NCBI GenBank assembly: GCA_947381945.1
Contig: CANCXM010000007.1
Span: forward strand, 1-64,000
Direction of reading: 5' to 3'
Source: an uncultured Muribaculaceae bacterium
Lineage (GTDB): Bacteria > Bacteroidota > Bacteroidia > Bacteroidales > Muribaculaceae
DNA length: 64,000 nt
The notes beneath the pieces were generated by a model. The model did no database searches and had not been told where the DNA came from. It was given only the letters and a program-made list of their open reading frames with translations. The position numbers were made by a program, and so were the translations under genes. This document shows positions 26,922 to 36,095 of this stretch, in pieces. The stretch's first letter is position 1; every line of letters begins with the position of its first letter.

Positions 26922-27620
26922 TCACTGCTTATTTAGCAGTTGGGTTATGACGGCGCTATACTGACGGCCCACAGGCAGTGTTACTCCGGATTCGAGAGTC
27001 ACGTTCTGACGGGTAAAGCCGGTGATTTTATCAACAGCCACTATATATGACCTGTGTATCCTCACGAACTTATTTGCAGGCAGCATAGCCCCTATCGACT
27101 TCAGAATCACGCGTGAGACAGTGCAGACACCACCCGTCCGGAATATCTTTGAATATCCTTCCATAGCCTCCACATATATTATATCATTCAGCGGGATAGT
27201 GATATTATTATATTCCTGTTTGACGATGATATTTCCGTTCGAACGTTCATGCTTGGCATATTCTATCCTCCGGCGCGCCTTGCCGAGAGCGGTCAAAAAT
27301 CGGTCGTAGGAAAACGGTTTGTGGAGATAGTCTATAGCATCAAGATTGAAACCGTCAAGCGCATAGTCAAGATAAGCTGTCGTAAATATGAAGCAGGTGT
27401 CGGGGGGAAGTTTTCCGGCTATTGTCAGTCCATTTGTCCCCTCCATTTCAATGTCAAGGAAAGCGAGGTCTACTCCCCCCTCCCTTATTGCAGCAAGGCC
27501 GGCTTCAGGATCGGAGTAGGTCTGCAATTCGATGTCGCCTGCCCGCTCACAGAATTTCTTTATGATTTCGAGAGCAAGAGGCTCATCGTCAATGGCTATG
27601 CATCTGATTTTATCGCTCAT
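26922..27620 (-). CDS. LytTR-family response regulator
   Basis: 232 residues. The receiver domain has acidic Asp11/Asp12, phospho-acceptor Asp56 (FLDIEM) and Lys101 (HKPF). The C-terminal LytTR DNA-binding domain (about 130-230) has ITIPLNDIIYVEAMEGYSKI and FVRIHRSYIVAVDKI. It is controlled by the kinase encoded just before it; the ATG overlaps the kinase stop by 4 bp. Targets are unknown. The divergent SusC/SusD pair is the obvious candidate. Confidence 0.93.
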   Translation of the reverse strand: MSDKIRCIAIDDEPLALEIIKKFCERAGDIELQTYSDPEAGLAAIREGGVDLAFLDIEMEGTNGLTIAGKLPPDTCFIFTTAYLDYALDGFNLDAIDYLHKPFSYDRFLTALGKARRRIEYAKHERSNGNIIVKQEYNNITIPLNDIIYVEAMEGYSKIFRTGGVCTVSRVILKSIGAMLPANKFVRIHRSYIVAVDKITGFTRQNVTLESGVTLPVGRQYSAVITQLLNKQ

Positions 27621-28645
27621 GAGAGTTGAATTTTAAGGTTGACGGTAAAGAATCCGGAGTCCTCGCTGACATCCAGTGAATATCGGTCATGAAACAGGCA
27701 ATTTAGACGTGCCCGGCAATTCTCAATCCCGACCGGAGCATCGCGCCTCAGAGCATCCGCCGACTTCATTATCCTGTTTTTAGTCTTGAATTCCATCACT
27801 CCGTCGAGTAGCGTAAGCGAGATGTCAATCCTGCAGTCTTTCTTGGAGGAAATGCCATATTTAAACACATTTTCAAGAAAGGTGAGCATAATCATCGGCG
27901 GAATGCGCGCCTCCTCATTGTCAATCTCATATTTCCAATCCACCTTGGTGTGGGAATTCAATCGCAACGACTGAAGCTCTATGTAATTGTCGATATAGGT
28001 TATCTCCTCGCGGATGCTCACAGTCTCGCGGTCCACACTCGTATAGGTATACTTAACTATGTCGATGAATTTTATGAATGCGTTCTCGGCCTTTTCGGAT
28101 GTACCGATAATCAGACTATAGATTGAATTGAGAGTATTGAAAAGGAAGTGGGGATTGATCTGAGCTTTGTAGACGGCGAGTTCGGCATTGTTTTTCTGAT
28201 ATTCGAACTCCTTCTTCAATATAAGCTGATGATACAGCTCCTGAATGAACGACATGGAGAGCGCATAGCCAATCGAAAGCGAACACATCAGCCACACGAT
28301 GTGGGAGCGGTTCGACTCCTGTATGCGGTCGTAAAGGGCTGTAAGGGAACTTGCATTGAATGTCACCTCCGGAAGATGGTAGAGTGTCAGCAGATAGCTT
28401 CCTATGATGAAAGCGCTGAGGATGATGGCTATGATGACATAGCGCTTGCCGACAAACAGTTTCGGGATGTTGCAGCACCTGATGATGAAATACGACACAT
28501 AGAGCCACGCCACAAGCAGATAGGCAAATTCCGGACAATAGCTCACCCAGTAATATGTCTGCCCGAGGAAGAGAATCAACGGTGTGAACACCAGACAGTA
28601 AAAGAGGTCAATCAACAGACCTATCCTTTTTTCAAACAGTTTCAT
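27617..28645 (-). CDS. LytS/YehU-type membrane histidine kinase
   Basis: 342 residues. About four transmembrane helices (12-28, 40-58, 68-86, 115-135) precede a His_kinase domain with the H-box AQINPHFLFNTLNSIYSL (His166), the PF06580 pattern. The ATP-binding region has MIMLTFLENVFKYGI (N-box). There is no large outer sensing domain, so it may sense within the membrane. A TAACTTTG -7-like box ends 4 nt before the ATG. Confidence 0.92.
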   Translation of the reverse strand: MKLFEKRIGLLIDLFYCLVFTPLILFLGQTYYWVSYCPEFAYLLVAWLYVSYFIIRCCNIPKLFVGKRYVIIAIILSAFIIGSYLLTLYHLPEVTFNASSLTALYDRIQESNRSHIVWLMCSLSIGYALSMSFIQELYHQLILKKEFEYQKNNAELAVYKAQINPHFLFNTLNSIYSLIIGTSEKAENAFIKFIDIVKYTYTSVDRETVSIREEITYIDNYIELQSLRLNSHTKVDWKYEIDNEEARIPPMIMLTFLENVFKYGISSKKDCRIDISLTLLDGVMEFKTKNRIMKSADALRRDAPVGIENCRARLNCLFHDRYSLDVSEDSGFFTVNLKIQLS

Positions 28646-28649
28646 AGTG

Positions 28650-28657
28650 CAAAGTTA
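28650..28657 (-). promoter_or_regulatory. -7 box at the start of the kinase gene
   Basis: TAACTTTG (minus strand) matches TAnnTTTG, with TTGG 19 bp upstream (plus-strand 28677-28680) as a poor -33. It ends 4 nt from the ATG, as for the GT2 gene. Confidence 0.5.
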
Positions 28658-28788
28658 CGTTTATTGTTCCAACCCTCCAACCTTTCGGCGATGACGTTTG
28701 TTAACACTTTCGAGCTATTCATTTACACATGCTTGGACGGATGGATTCCGTCACGTAAATTTGTCACGAAAATGAAATAAACGGCACA

Positions 28789-31700
28789 ATGAAACATTTA
28801 TCACTATTATTTGCTTTTCTTCTCATATCACTAAACAATGCTTTTGCCGAAACAGAAACAGAACTTTTTCCTGTCACCGCTGAAACCGAGCTTCCAAAGA
28901 TAGAGCAAACCGCAGACGGCAGCCGCCGCATCTCCGGAATCGTACGCGACGAGAACGCAATCCCCATCATCGGAGCCACTGTCGCGCTTGCCAACGACCC
29001 TGCCGTCGGGACCATCACCGACGTTGACGGCCGTTTCGCTCTCGAAGTAAAGGGCGACAGCCTCATGCTTCAGGTGTCATATATCGGCTATGAGACCATA
29101 GATGTCCCCGTAAAGCCCAATATCCGTCACTATCCCATCACCATGGCTGTCGTCAAGGCTGAACTTGATGAAGTCGTGGTCATAGGCTACGGCACACAGC
29201 GTAAGGTCGACCTCACCGGGTCTGTCTCGTCAATCTCTGCTGGTGCGTTCGCCGACCGCCCCATCACCAACGCCACAAATGCCCTTGCCGGTCTCGCCTC
29301 AGGTCTGACCGTCACCAACAGCGGTGGAAATACTCCGGGCTATGAAGCCCAGAGCATACTTGTGCGTGGACAAGGTACGCTCAATAATGCCGCGCCACTT
29401 GTGGTTGTCGACGGTATGACCGGAGTGGCCATAAGCGACATCAATCCACAGGACATCGAAAACATCTCCGTACTCAAGGATGCCGCATCGTCGGCCATCT
29501 ACGGTTCGCGCGCGGCAAACGGCGTCATCCTCATCACGACGCGCCACGGTGCAGAATCAGCTCCGCGACTGACATATTCAGGAAATGTTTCATTTGAAAA
29601 AGTGGCGAAACGCCTCAATCTCGTCACTGACTATGCCGATTTCATGGAGATTCAGAATGCCGGACTCATTGCCAACGGACAGGCCGCGCGCTTCTCGCAA
29701 GGCAAGATTGACGAATGGCGCAACGATGCCGGCCGCAATCCCACCATCTACCCCAACACCGACTGGCAGGATCACATCTACCGCAATCCCTCGATTGTGC
29801 AGAACCACAATCTTTCAGTTACCGGTGGCGGCCGACGCGTGCGCTACAACATGTCGTTCGGCTACGTCGACAATCCCGGTATGATATACTATACCGACTA
29901 CAACCGCTATCAGTTGCGCACCAATCTTGATGTCAACATCAAACCGTGGCTGAGCGTCGGCACAAATCTTTTCGGCTATATCGACTCCAACAATCCGTCG
30001 TCGGAAAACGCGGCAGCCGGTGGCGACGTAATCTTCGGTTCGGGAGCATTCAACACTGTCCCCGGTATGACTCTCTATGATCCCGCGACCGGACTCTACG
30101 GCGGCATCCAGAATCCCGAAGAGGAAAACGTCAGCAACTTCAACCCCTACCGTCGCCAGTGGTTCTACAAGGATGATTTCCCCACCAAGACCCGCCGAAT
30201 GGTTGCGAAACTCTACGCAAGCGTGAAGCCGTTCAAAGGACTTACAATCCGCGGCTCCTTCACCTATAATTACTGGACACGCCGTGTGGAACAGCACCTC
30301 ACCGACCGTGACCTTTACCGCTTCACTGCCGACGGCCCCGTGCTCATCCGTGAAGGCGTCGTGCGCACCTACATCCGTCGCTACAATTATGCCAACACCT
30401 ACCGCTCATCGGAAATCACCGCCAACTATGTCTTCAAGGCTTCGAAACTCAGCGGGTCCGTCCTCGTCGGCGCAAGCCAGGAATATGACAAGGATGAACA
30501 TGAGAGTTTCCTCCGCTACGACCTTATCGACGACTCGCTCACATCAATCGACGCAGCCACAACCAACGGTCCGATAGGCGGTAACTACACCGAATGGGCC
30601 ATGCGCTCATATTTCGGACGCGTCAACCTCTCGTGGGACGACAAATATCTCCTCGAAGCCAATTTCCGCGCCGACGGCTCATCAAAGTTCGCACCCAAAC
30701 ACCGCTGGGGCTATTTCCCCTCTGTGTCGGCAGGTTGGAGAGTGTCGGAAGAAGGTTTCATGAAGAACACCCGCCATTGGCTTGACCAGCTCAAACTCCG
30801 CGCATCCTACGGTTCGCTCGGCAACAACGCGACCACAAGCTACTACATGTATCAGTCGCTTTTTGCCACAGCCAACTATGTGCTCAACGGAAACATCGCC
30901 GGAGGCTTCGCCCAGACCATCCTTTCCGATTCACGCCTCACATGGGAAAAGACCTATATGACAAATATCGGTATCGACTACGCTCTTCTCAACAGCCGTC
31001 TGAGCGGTTCAATCGACATCTACAACAAGGATACAAAGGGAATCCTCATCTCTCTCCCCGCACCGCTTGAACACGGCACGAGCACTGTCCCCAACCAGAA
31101 CGCCGGCGAGGTCAACAACAAAGGTCTCGAACTAGACATCCACTGGAACGACCGCATCGGTAAGGTCAGCTACAATGTCGGCTTCAACATGAGCTACGTC
31201 AAAAATAAGGTTGTCAAGTTCCGTGGCGATGTATCCTCAATCAGCGGAGTGTACAAAATCCAGGAAGGACGGCCCATCAATCAGCTATATGTGATGAAGG
31301 TGGACCGTATTGTCCGCGACGAGACCGATCTTGCCTACGTTGACAATCTTGTCAAGAACAACCCTGACTATTTCGCCACATACCAGCGTCCGGAGCTCGG
31401 CGACTTCCTCTATGCCGACACCAACGGCGACGGCAACCTTGACAGCAATGACCGCGTCGAGATAGGCAACGGCACCGCCCCGACATTCACCTACGGCATC
31501 AACCTCGGTCTCAACTGGAACAATTTCGATTTCAGCGTATTCTTCCAAGGCGTCGGCGACTATCAGGTCTACTACAACAACCAGGCATTCCGCTTCGTCA
31601 CCGTAATGGGCCAGTCGCTCAACAAGGACATCACCGACAATGCCTGGACACCTGAGAATCCCTACAATTCCAAATACCCGATCCTGCGCAACAGTTCTAA

Positions 31701-31953
31701 CGGCAAAAACAACATCGCGAGCGACGCGTTTGTCCACAACGCAGCCTATTTCCGCTGCAAGAACATTCAGCTCGGCTACACGATTCCGCAGAACATCACC
31801 CGCAAATTCTTTGTCGAGAACCTGAAAGTCTACACCAGTATCGACAACCTTTTCACCATCACAAGCTTCCCCGGCCTTGACCCGGAGGTGGCCGCCAACG
31901 TCGGCTACCCTACCGTCCGTCAGTACTCCGTGGGTCTCAATGTCACTTTCTAA
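28789..31953 (+). CDS. SusC-family TonB-dependent outer-membrane transporter
   Basis: 1054 residues. A signal peptide (1-21) precedes a carboxypeptidase-D-like domain (about 45-125, ISGIVRDENAIPIIGATV), the SusC motif DEVVVIGYGTQRK, a plug (SILVRGQGTLNNAAPLVVVDGM) and a 22-strand barrel ending in a C-terminal strand (SVGLNVTF). Together with SusD it imports glycans or other large nutrients through TonB. The substrate cannot be predicted, since no glycoside hydrolase is adjacent. It diverges from the LytTR pair. Confidence 0.95.
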   Translation: MKHLSLLFAFLLISLNNAFAETETELFPVTAETELPKIEQTADGSRRISGIVRDENAIPIIGATVALANDPAVGTITDVDGRFALEVKGDSLMLQVSYIGYETIDVPVKPNIRHYPITMAVVKAELDEVVVIGYGTQRKVDLTGSVSSISAGAFADRPITNATNALAGLASGLTVTNSGGNTPGYEAQSILVRGQGTLNNAAPLVVVDGMTGVAISDINPQDIENISVLKDAASSAIYGSRAANGVILITTRHGAESAPRLTYSGNVSFEKVAKRLNLVTDYADFMEIQNAGLIANGQAARFSQGKIDEWRNDAGRNPTIYPNTDWQDHIYRNPSIVQNHNLSVTGGGRRVRYNMSFGYVDNPGMIYYTDYNRYQLRTNLDVNIKPWLSVGTNLFGYIDSNNPSSENAAAGGDVIFGSGAFNTVPGMTLYDPATGLYGGIQNPEEENVSNFNPYRRQWFYKDDFPTKTRRMVAKLYASVKPFKGLTIRGSFTYNYWTRRVEQHLTDRDLYRFTADGPVLIREGVVRTYIRRYNYANTYRSSEITANYVFKASKLSGSVLVGASQEYDKDEHESFLRYDLIDDSLTSIDAATTNGPIGGNYTEWAMRSYFGRVNLSWDDKYLLEANFRADGSSKFAPKHRWGYFPSVSAGWRVSEEGFMKNTRHWLDQLKLRASYGSLGNNATTSYYMYQSLFATANYVLNGNIAGGFAQTILSDSRLTWEKTYMTNIGIDYALLNSRLSGSIDIYNKDTKGILISLPAPLEHGTSTVPNQNAGEVNNKGLELDIHWNDRIGKVSYNVGFNMSYVKNKVVKFRGDVSSISGVYKIQEGRPINQLYVMKVDRIVRDETDLAYVDNLVKNNPDYFATYQRPELGDFLYADTNGDGNLDSNDRVEIGNGTAPTFTYGINLGLNWNNFDFSVFFQGVGDYQVYYNNQAFRFVTVMGQSLNKDITDNAWTPENPYNSKYPILRNSSNGKNNIASDAFVHNAAYFRCKNIQLGYTIPQNITRKFFVENLKVYTSIDNLFTITSFPGLDPEVAANVGYPTVRQYSVGLNVTF

Positions 31954-31979
31954 TCCTCACCGTCAGAATTTCACACATT

Positions 31980-33740
31980 ATGAAAAGCAAACTCAGCAAT
32001 CTTCTGCATAAGACACCTCTTGCACTCCTCGCCGCTTCCGCCATTGTCATGACCGGTTGCGAGAGCCTTGACTACACTCCGGCCGACCAGATGTCGGGTC
32101 AGACCTTCTGGCGCACTGAAGAACATGCCCGTCAGGCTGCCATCGGCATGTATGCCGCCATGAAAGCCCCTTGGTGTTTCGGCATGGAATTCACCTTCGA
32201 CATGTGTAGCGACATCGCCGACGGCTCATCGCCCTGGGCCGACATATCGCGAGGCTCATCATTCTCCTCCGCAAGCTCAGGTGTCCAGAACCACTGGCAG
32301 TATCTCTACGAACTCGTCCACCGCAGCAACACCGTCATCCGCAACGTGGCCGGTATGCCTATCAGCGCCGAGACCATCGACCGTGTGACCGGTGAGGCAA
32401 AATTCCTCCGCGCAATGGCCTACTTCCGTATGCTCAACTGCTGGGGAGGTGTCCCGTACTACGACGAGAGCTGCGACATCAACGAGGAATTCGCCTCGCT
32501 CAACGCCAAGCGTTGCTCCGAAGAGGAACTCCGCAAGCATATCATTGACGACCTCACTGAAGCCATCGAGAAACTGCCCGTCAGCTGGGAGGCAACTGAC
32601 CTCGGCCGCGCGACCAAGGGTGCGGCATACGCGCTGCGTGGAAAGGTCTATCTCTTCAACCGCGAATGGACAAAGGCCATCGCTGATTTCGAGGAAATCG
32701 TCTATGACCGCAGCAACACCTACGGCTATGCCCTGCACGCGGACTACAATGAGCTCTTCCGTCTCTACAACGGCAAGCACAGCACGGAGATGATTTTCTC
32801 CATTCAGTCGCTCGACGGCAACACTGCCGGCTATGCGCTTGACATCGTGTCGTATTTCGGCAACAAGTCAACAATGCGCCTCATCGCGGGCAACGCCATT
32901 GTCCCCTCGACCACCCTTGTGGATATGTATGAGAACCTCGACGGCTCCCCTTTCAACTGGGACGATCGTTTCGAGGGCTTCAACGATGGGGATTCACAGC
33001 TGCGACGCAAATATATGTGCGTGGCCATCGACCAGGCAAGCACAAAGGTGACAAGCACGCTTGAAGCCGACACAACTGCAGTGATGGATGCCTACCGTCA
33101 GCGCGACCCGCGCCTGTGTCTCAACGTCATCACCCCCTATTCCCACTACCTCGGCACTGATGCAGGCTCGAACCCGATGGACAAGCAGTTTGTCCTCGCC
33201 GACCCGACGCAGGGGGGCGCTCCTATGGAGGCAATGGCTTTCATCCGTAATTCCGAAGGCTGGAATTCATATTTCTGGCGCAAATGGATTCCCACCGGAA
33301 ATCTTGACGGTTACTGGGGCGAATACAACCGCACCCCCTACGAATTTCCCCTCATACGTCTGGCCGACGTGATTCTCATGCTTGCGGAAGCCTACAACGA
33401 GAACGGCGAGACCGACAAGGCCATTGAGGAGGTCAACAAAATCCGCGCCCGTGTCGGGATGCCGGGACTCGGTTCAGGGGCGGCATGGCTTGCGGTCGGC
33501 AGCAAGGATGAGATGGCCGAACGCATCCGCCACGAACGCGCCTGTGAGCTTGCAGGCGAGGGACAGCGCTACTGGGATCTGCGCCGCTGGGGATTGCTCG
33601 AGGAATCAGTGAAGGATGCACGGGATATATTCGGCGATCTGATGTATACACGAAGCTATCAGCCACGCCACGAAGTGTGGCCCATTCCGCTCGTCGAACT
33701 TGATCGAAACAGAAATCTCACACAAAATCAGGGCTGGTAA
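31980..33740 (+). CDS. SusD/RagB-family nutrient-binding lipoprotein
   Basis: 586 residues. Lipobox MTGC (Cys27 or so). The SusD fold shows LRAMAYFRMLNCWGGVPYYDE, AAYALRGKVYLF (TPR-like) and FPLIRLADVILMLAEAYNENG, with the C-terminal RHERACELAGEGQRYWDLRRWG block. It caps the SusC barrel and binds substrate at the cell surface. It starts 26 bp after susC, the standard pair arrangement. No enzyme gene follows. Confidence 0.95.
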   Translation: MKSKLSNLLHKTPLALLAASAIVMTGCESLDYTPADQMSGQTFWRTEEHARQAAIGMYAAMKAPWCFGMEFTFDMCSDIADGSSPWADISRGSSFSSASSGVQNHWQYLYELVHRSNTVIRNVAGMPISAETIDRVTGEAKFLRAMAYFRMLNCWGGVPYYDESCDINEEFASLNAKRCSEEELRKHIIDDLTEAIEKLPVSWEATDLGRATKGAAYALRGKVYLFNREWTKAIADFEEIVYDRSNTYGYALHADYNELFRLYNGKHSTEMIFSIQSLDGNTAGYALDIVSYFGNKSTMRLIAGNAIVPSTTLVDMYENLDGSPFNWDDRFEGFNDGDSQLRRKYMCVAIDQASTKVTSTLEADTTAVMDAYRQRDPRLCLNVITPYSHYLGTDAGSNPMDKQFVLADPTQGGAPMEAMAFIRNSEGWNSYFWRKWIPTGNLDGYWGEYNRTPYEFPLIRLADVILMLAEAYNENGETDKAIEEVNKIRARVGMPGLGSGAAWLAVGSKDEMAERIRHERACELAGEGQRYWDLRRWGLLEESVKDARDIFGDLMYTRSYQPRHEVWPIPLVELDRNRNLTQNQGW

Positions 33741-34075
33741 AAAAACAAGCGTCTGCTCCAACTCATCAGCCTGCTTACACAATAAATATCAGCCGGAGCA
33801 CCCGCTTGAAGGTCGCTTGAAACGACCTTAACGGTGAATCTTTTGAAGATGGCTGTTCTACAGTAAGTGATTCTTAAGCCATCAATATCTGCCGTTGCTT
33901 TATTTTTGTAGACACTTCCCCCTCTACGGCCAGCCGTGGAGGGGGAAGCTGTTAATTCACAGGGTTTTTAACAATTTTCATAAAACCCCGGGGGGTGAAT
34001 TTCCGTTATTCTAATACAAACCGAAGATGTTACAATTCGGTTACAATCAAGAAGAATTCAAAAGGATGTAATATT
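33741..34075. other. Structured intergenic region after susD
   Basis: No gene. Hairpins: CAAGCG...GCTCC pairing with GGAGC...CGCTTG (33746-33808), AAGGTCG with CGACCTT (33809-33829), and a 16-bp stem with one wobble (33915-33930 with 33933-33948, CTTCCCCCTCTACGGC). None has a T-run, so they may be RNA-stabilising rather than terminators. TATTTTTG at 33901-33908 matches a -7 box without a -33 and could serve the next gene. Confidence 0.55.
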
Positions 34076-35557
34076 ATGGAACCGACGATTTACTCACGCT
34101 TCAAAGAGCTCGTCAACAATGACCCGGATCATCCTGCCGTCATCGACGAGCGTGCCTGTGTCACCTACGCAGGTCTCGACCGCTTGGTCGACACTCTCAT
34201 CTCCCGTTTTCCTTCCTTCATTCCGGCCCGCGTCGGAATTGTGATGGACCACAGCGTCGAGATGGTAGCCGCCATGATGGCCGTCATCAAGGCCGGTGCA
34301 GCTTTTGTGGCTGTCGAGCCTGATTTCCCCCCGGGACGCCTGGTTACCTTCCTTGTTGAAAACGGAGTGGACTTTGTCATCACCCAGGAGCGCCATGCAG
34401 GGCTGCTGAATGATTTCAAACGTCTCATTATATGTCGCGAGATCTACATCGATCCCGCCCTCCATCCCCTGCCCGACCGCTCGCGCGCCGACCGTCCGGC
34501 CTATATCATCTATTCGTCGACCCCCGACGGCTATCCGCTCGGTGTGGCCGTAGGCAACAGTCAGGTGCTGCATTTCGCGGAGTCGTTCAAGAAGACCTAC
34601 AACATCAGTGGCGACGACATTCTGCTGCAATTCTCGGCATGTATCATGAACATCTTCATCCAGGAGATTTTCGGCGCGCTCCTTTCAGGGGCTGCGGTTG
34701 CCATCCCGTCGGCTGCCACGCGCAATGATCCCGAAAAGCTTGTGAAGTTCATCGATGACCAGTATGTCACCGTCATCAGCGGCTTCCCCTATCTCATGAT
34801 GGAGCTCAACGCGGTCAAGGCGCTCCCGGTGACTGTCCGCCTGCTCATCAGCAGCGGCGACGTGCTCCATGCCGCATCAATCGGCCACTTGCTCGAACAG
34901 GTGCCTGTCTATACGACCTACGGCCCTGCGGAGGCGACTGTCAGCGTGACCACTTATTGCTGCAATACGGGCATTGTGCTTCCCGACGGCACTTTCCCGA
35001 TCGGAAAACCGATGAACGGAACCGACGTGATGATTCTCGACGAGAATCTTCGCGAAGTGGCTCCCGGACAGGAGGGTGAGATATGCCTCGTTGGCGACGG
35101 TCTGGCCGATTACTATACGGGCGACCACCGCGCTGACTTACAGCCGTTTGCCGTCATTGCCGACGGACGGAGGGTGTTCCGCACAGGCGACATGGGCCGA
35201 CAGCTTTCCGACGGCAACTATGTCTATCTCCGCCGCAAGGACACTGAGGTCAACATTCTCGGCAAGAAGGTGGTGACCGGTGAGGTCGAACGCGCCATAC
35301 GCAAGAGCGACGAGGTCGACGATTGTACAGTGGTCCACTACACCGACGAACAGGGTTCGGCCTATCTGGTGGCCTACGTCGTCCCGAAGACCAAGTCGTT
35401 CCGCCTGTCATGGGTCAAGAACACTATGGCTCAGTATGTCCCCGCCTACATGATTCCAGAATTTTTCGTCCTGCTCAAAGCTCTCCCGACCGACGCTGCA
35501 GGTGTAGTCAACACCTTCGCCCTCCCCGTCGTCCTCAAGGACAGCAAGGCTGTCTGA
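34076..35557 (+). CDS. Degenerate AMP-binding/adenylation-domain protein
   Basis: 493 residues from the ATG at 34076. The fold of NRPS-type adenylation domains is clear: YGPAEAT (A5, 282-288), RTGD (A7, 369-372) and RRKDTEVNILGKKV (A8). But key motifs are broken. The A3 P-loop reads SSTPDGYPLGV with no Lys or TSG. The A4 Asp is Asn192. The A10 motif, normally PxxxxGKVDR, reads PTDAAGVVNT, with Val477 in place of the catalytic Lys. There is no carrier or condensation domain nearby. It probably cannot adenylate an amino acid; it may bind a ligand or be a decaying gene. The intact frame suggests it is still kept. Confidence 0.85.
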   Translation: MEPTIYSRFKELVNNDPDHPAVIDERACVTYAGLDRLVDTLISRFPSFIPARVGIVMDHSVEMVAAMMAVIKAGAAFVAVEPDFPPGRLVTFLVENGVDFVITQERHAGLLNDFKRLIICREIYIDPALHPLPDRSRADRPAYIIYSSTPDGYPLGVAVGNSQVLHFAESFKKTYNISGDDILLQFSACIMNIFIQEIFGALLSGAAVAIPSAATRNDPEKLVKFIDDQYVTVISGFPYLMMELNAVKALPVTVRLLISSGDVLHAASIGHLLEQVPVYTTYGPAEATVSVTTYCCNTGIVLPDGTFPIGKPMNGTDVMILDENLREVAPGQEGEICLVGDGLADYYTGDHRADLQPFAVIADGRRVFRTGDMGRQLSDGNYVYLRRKDTEVNILGKKVVTGEVERAIRKSDEVDDCTVVHYTDEQGSAYLVAYVVPKTKSFRLSWVKNTMAQYVPAYMIPEFFVLLKALPTDAAGVVNTFALPVVLKDSKAV

Positions 35558-35564
35558 GCCTGCA

Positions 35565-35762
35565 GTGCTTCGCTGCGCTCCGCACAAGTATAGAGATTAA
35601 AGTATAGAGTATAGATAATACTTTATGCTTTCACTAAGCAATTTATCTTCTATACTATTATCTATACTATTATCTATACTCTATACTTTACACTCTATAC
35701 TGTAACTTTACTCTATACTCTATACTTTAATCTCTATACTTGTGCGGAGCGCAGCGAAGCAC
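35565..35762. repeat. Family B palindrome with perfect 51-bp arms
   Basis: Arms at 35565-35615 and 35712-35762 are exact reverse complements. Each has GTGCTTCGCTGCGCTCCGC then AAGTATAGAGATTAAAG and TATAGAGTATAGA. The loop holds more CTCTATACT units. It begins 8 bp after the adenylation-domain stop. Confidence 0.95.
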
Positions 35763-35808
35763 GTCGAAGCACATAAACCCACTCTCCATAGCAACGATAA
35801 GTAGGTTT

Positions 35809-35873
35809 GCTTTCCAAATTCACCACCGGCCGATTAGGCGACGGGCCTGTGGTGGATTTGGAAAGCTTTTTTT
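35809..35873 (+). terminator. Rho-independent terminator
   Basis: GCTTTCCAAATTCACCAC (35809-35826) pairs with GTGGTGGATTTGGAAAGC (35849-35866) with one mismatch and an inner GGC/GCC stem, followed by a T-run to 35873. It ends the adenylation-domain transcript. Confidence 0.88.
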
Positions 35874-35881
35874 ATAACTAT

Positions 35882-36007
35882 TTTTCCTCTTTGATGTTTT
35901 TATGCTCCGATAGTGATAGATATTTTCCCACTTTAATGTTTTTATGTTCTGATAATGATGGATATTTTTCCTCTTTGATGTTTTTATGCTCCGGGCGTGA
36001 TGGATTA
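35882..36007 (+). repeat. Three tandem 42-bp repeats before lrgA
   Basis: Three units of exactly 42 bp, each containing GATGTTTTTATGCTCC or a close variant, then GATAGTGAT-like and GATATTTT sequence. Units 1 and 3 are nearly identical and unit 2 has several changes. They end about 90 bp before the chosen lrgA ATG. The period of 42 bp equals 14 codons, but no convincing gene uses them. Confidence 0.85.
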
Positions 36008-36043
36008 TTCCATTTTTCGGGATGTCAAGTCAAGGATTTTCCG

Positions 36044-36051
36044 TACATTTG
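36044..36051 (+). promoter_or_regulatory. -7 box of lrgA
   Basis: TACATTTG matches TAnnTTTG and would start transcription near 36057, supporting the ATG at 36096 over upstream GTG/ATG at 35997/36000. No clear -33. Confidence 0.5.
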
Positions 36052-36095
36052 CGGCCTTAAAGATTGTTTTAGAATTTTCAATATTCTTCATAATT

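Noticed and set aside
34076..35557. A working NRPS module
   Set aside because: No condensation, carrier or thioesterase domain is nearby and the catalytic lysines are absent.
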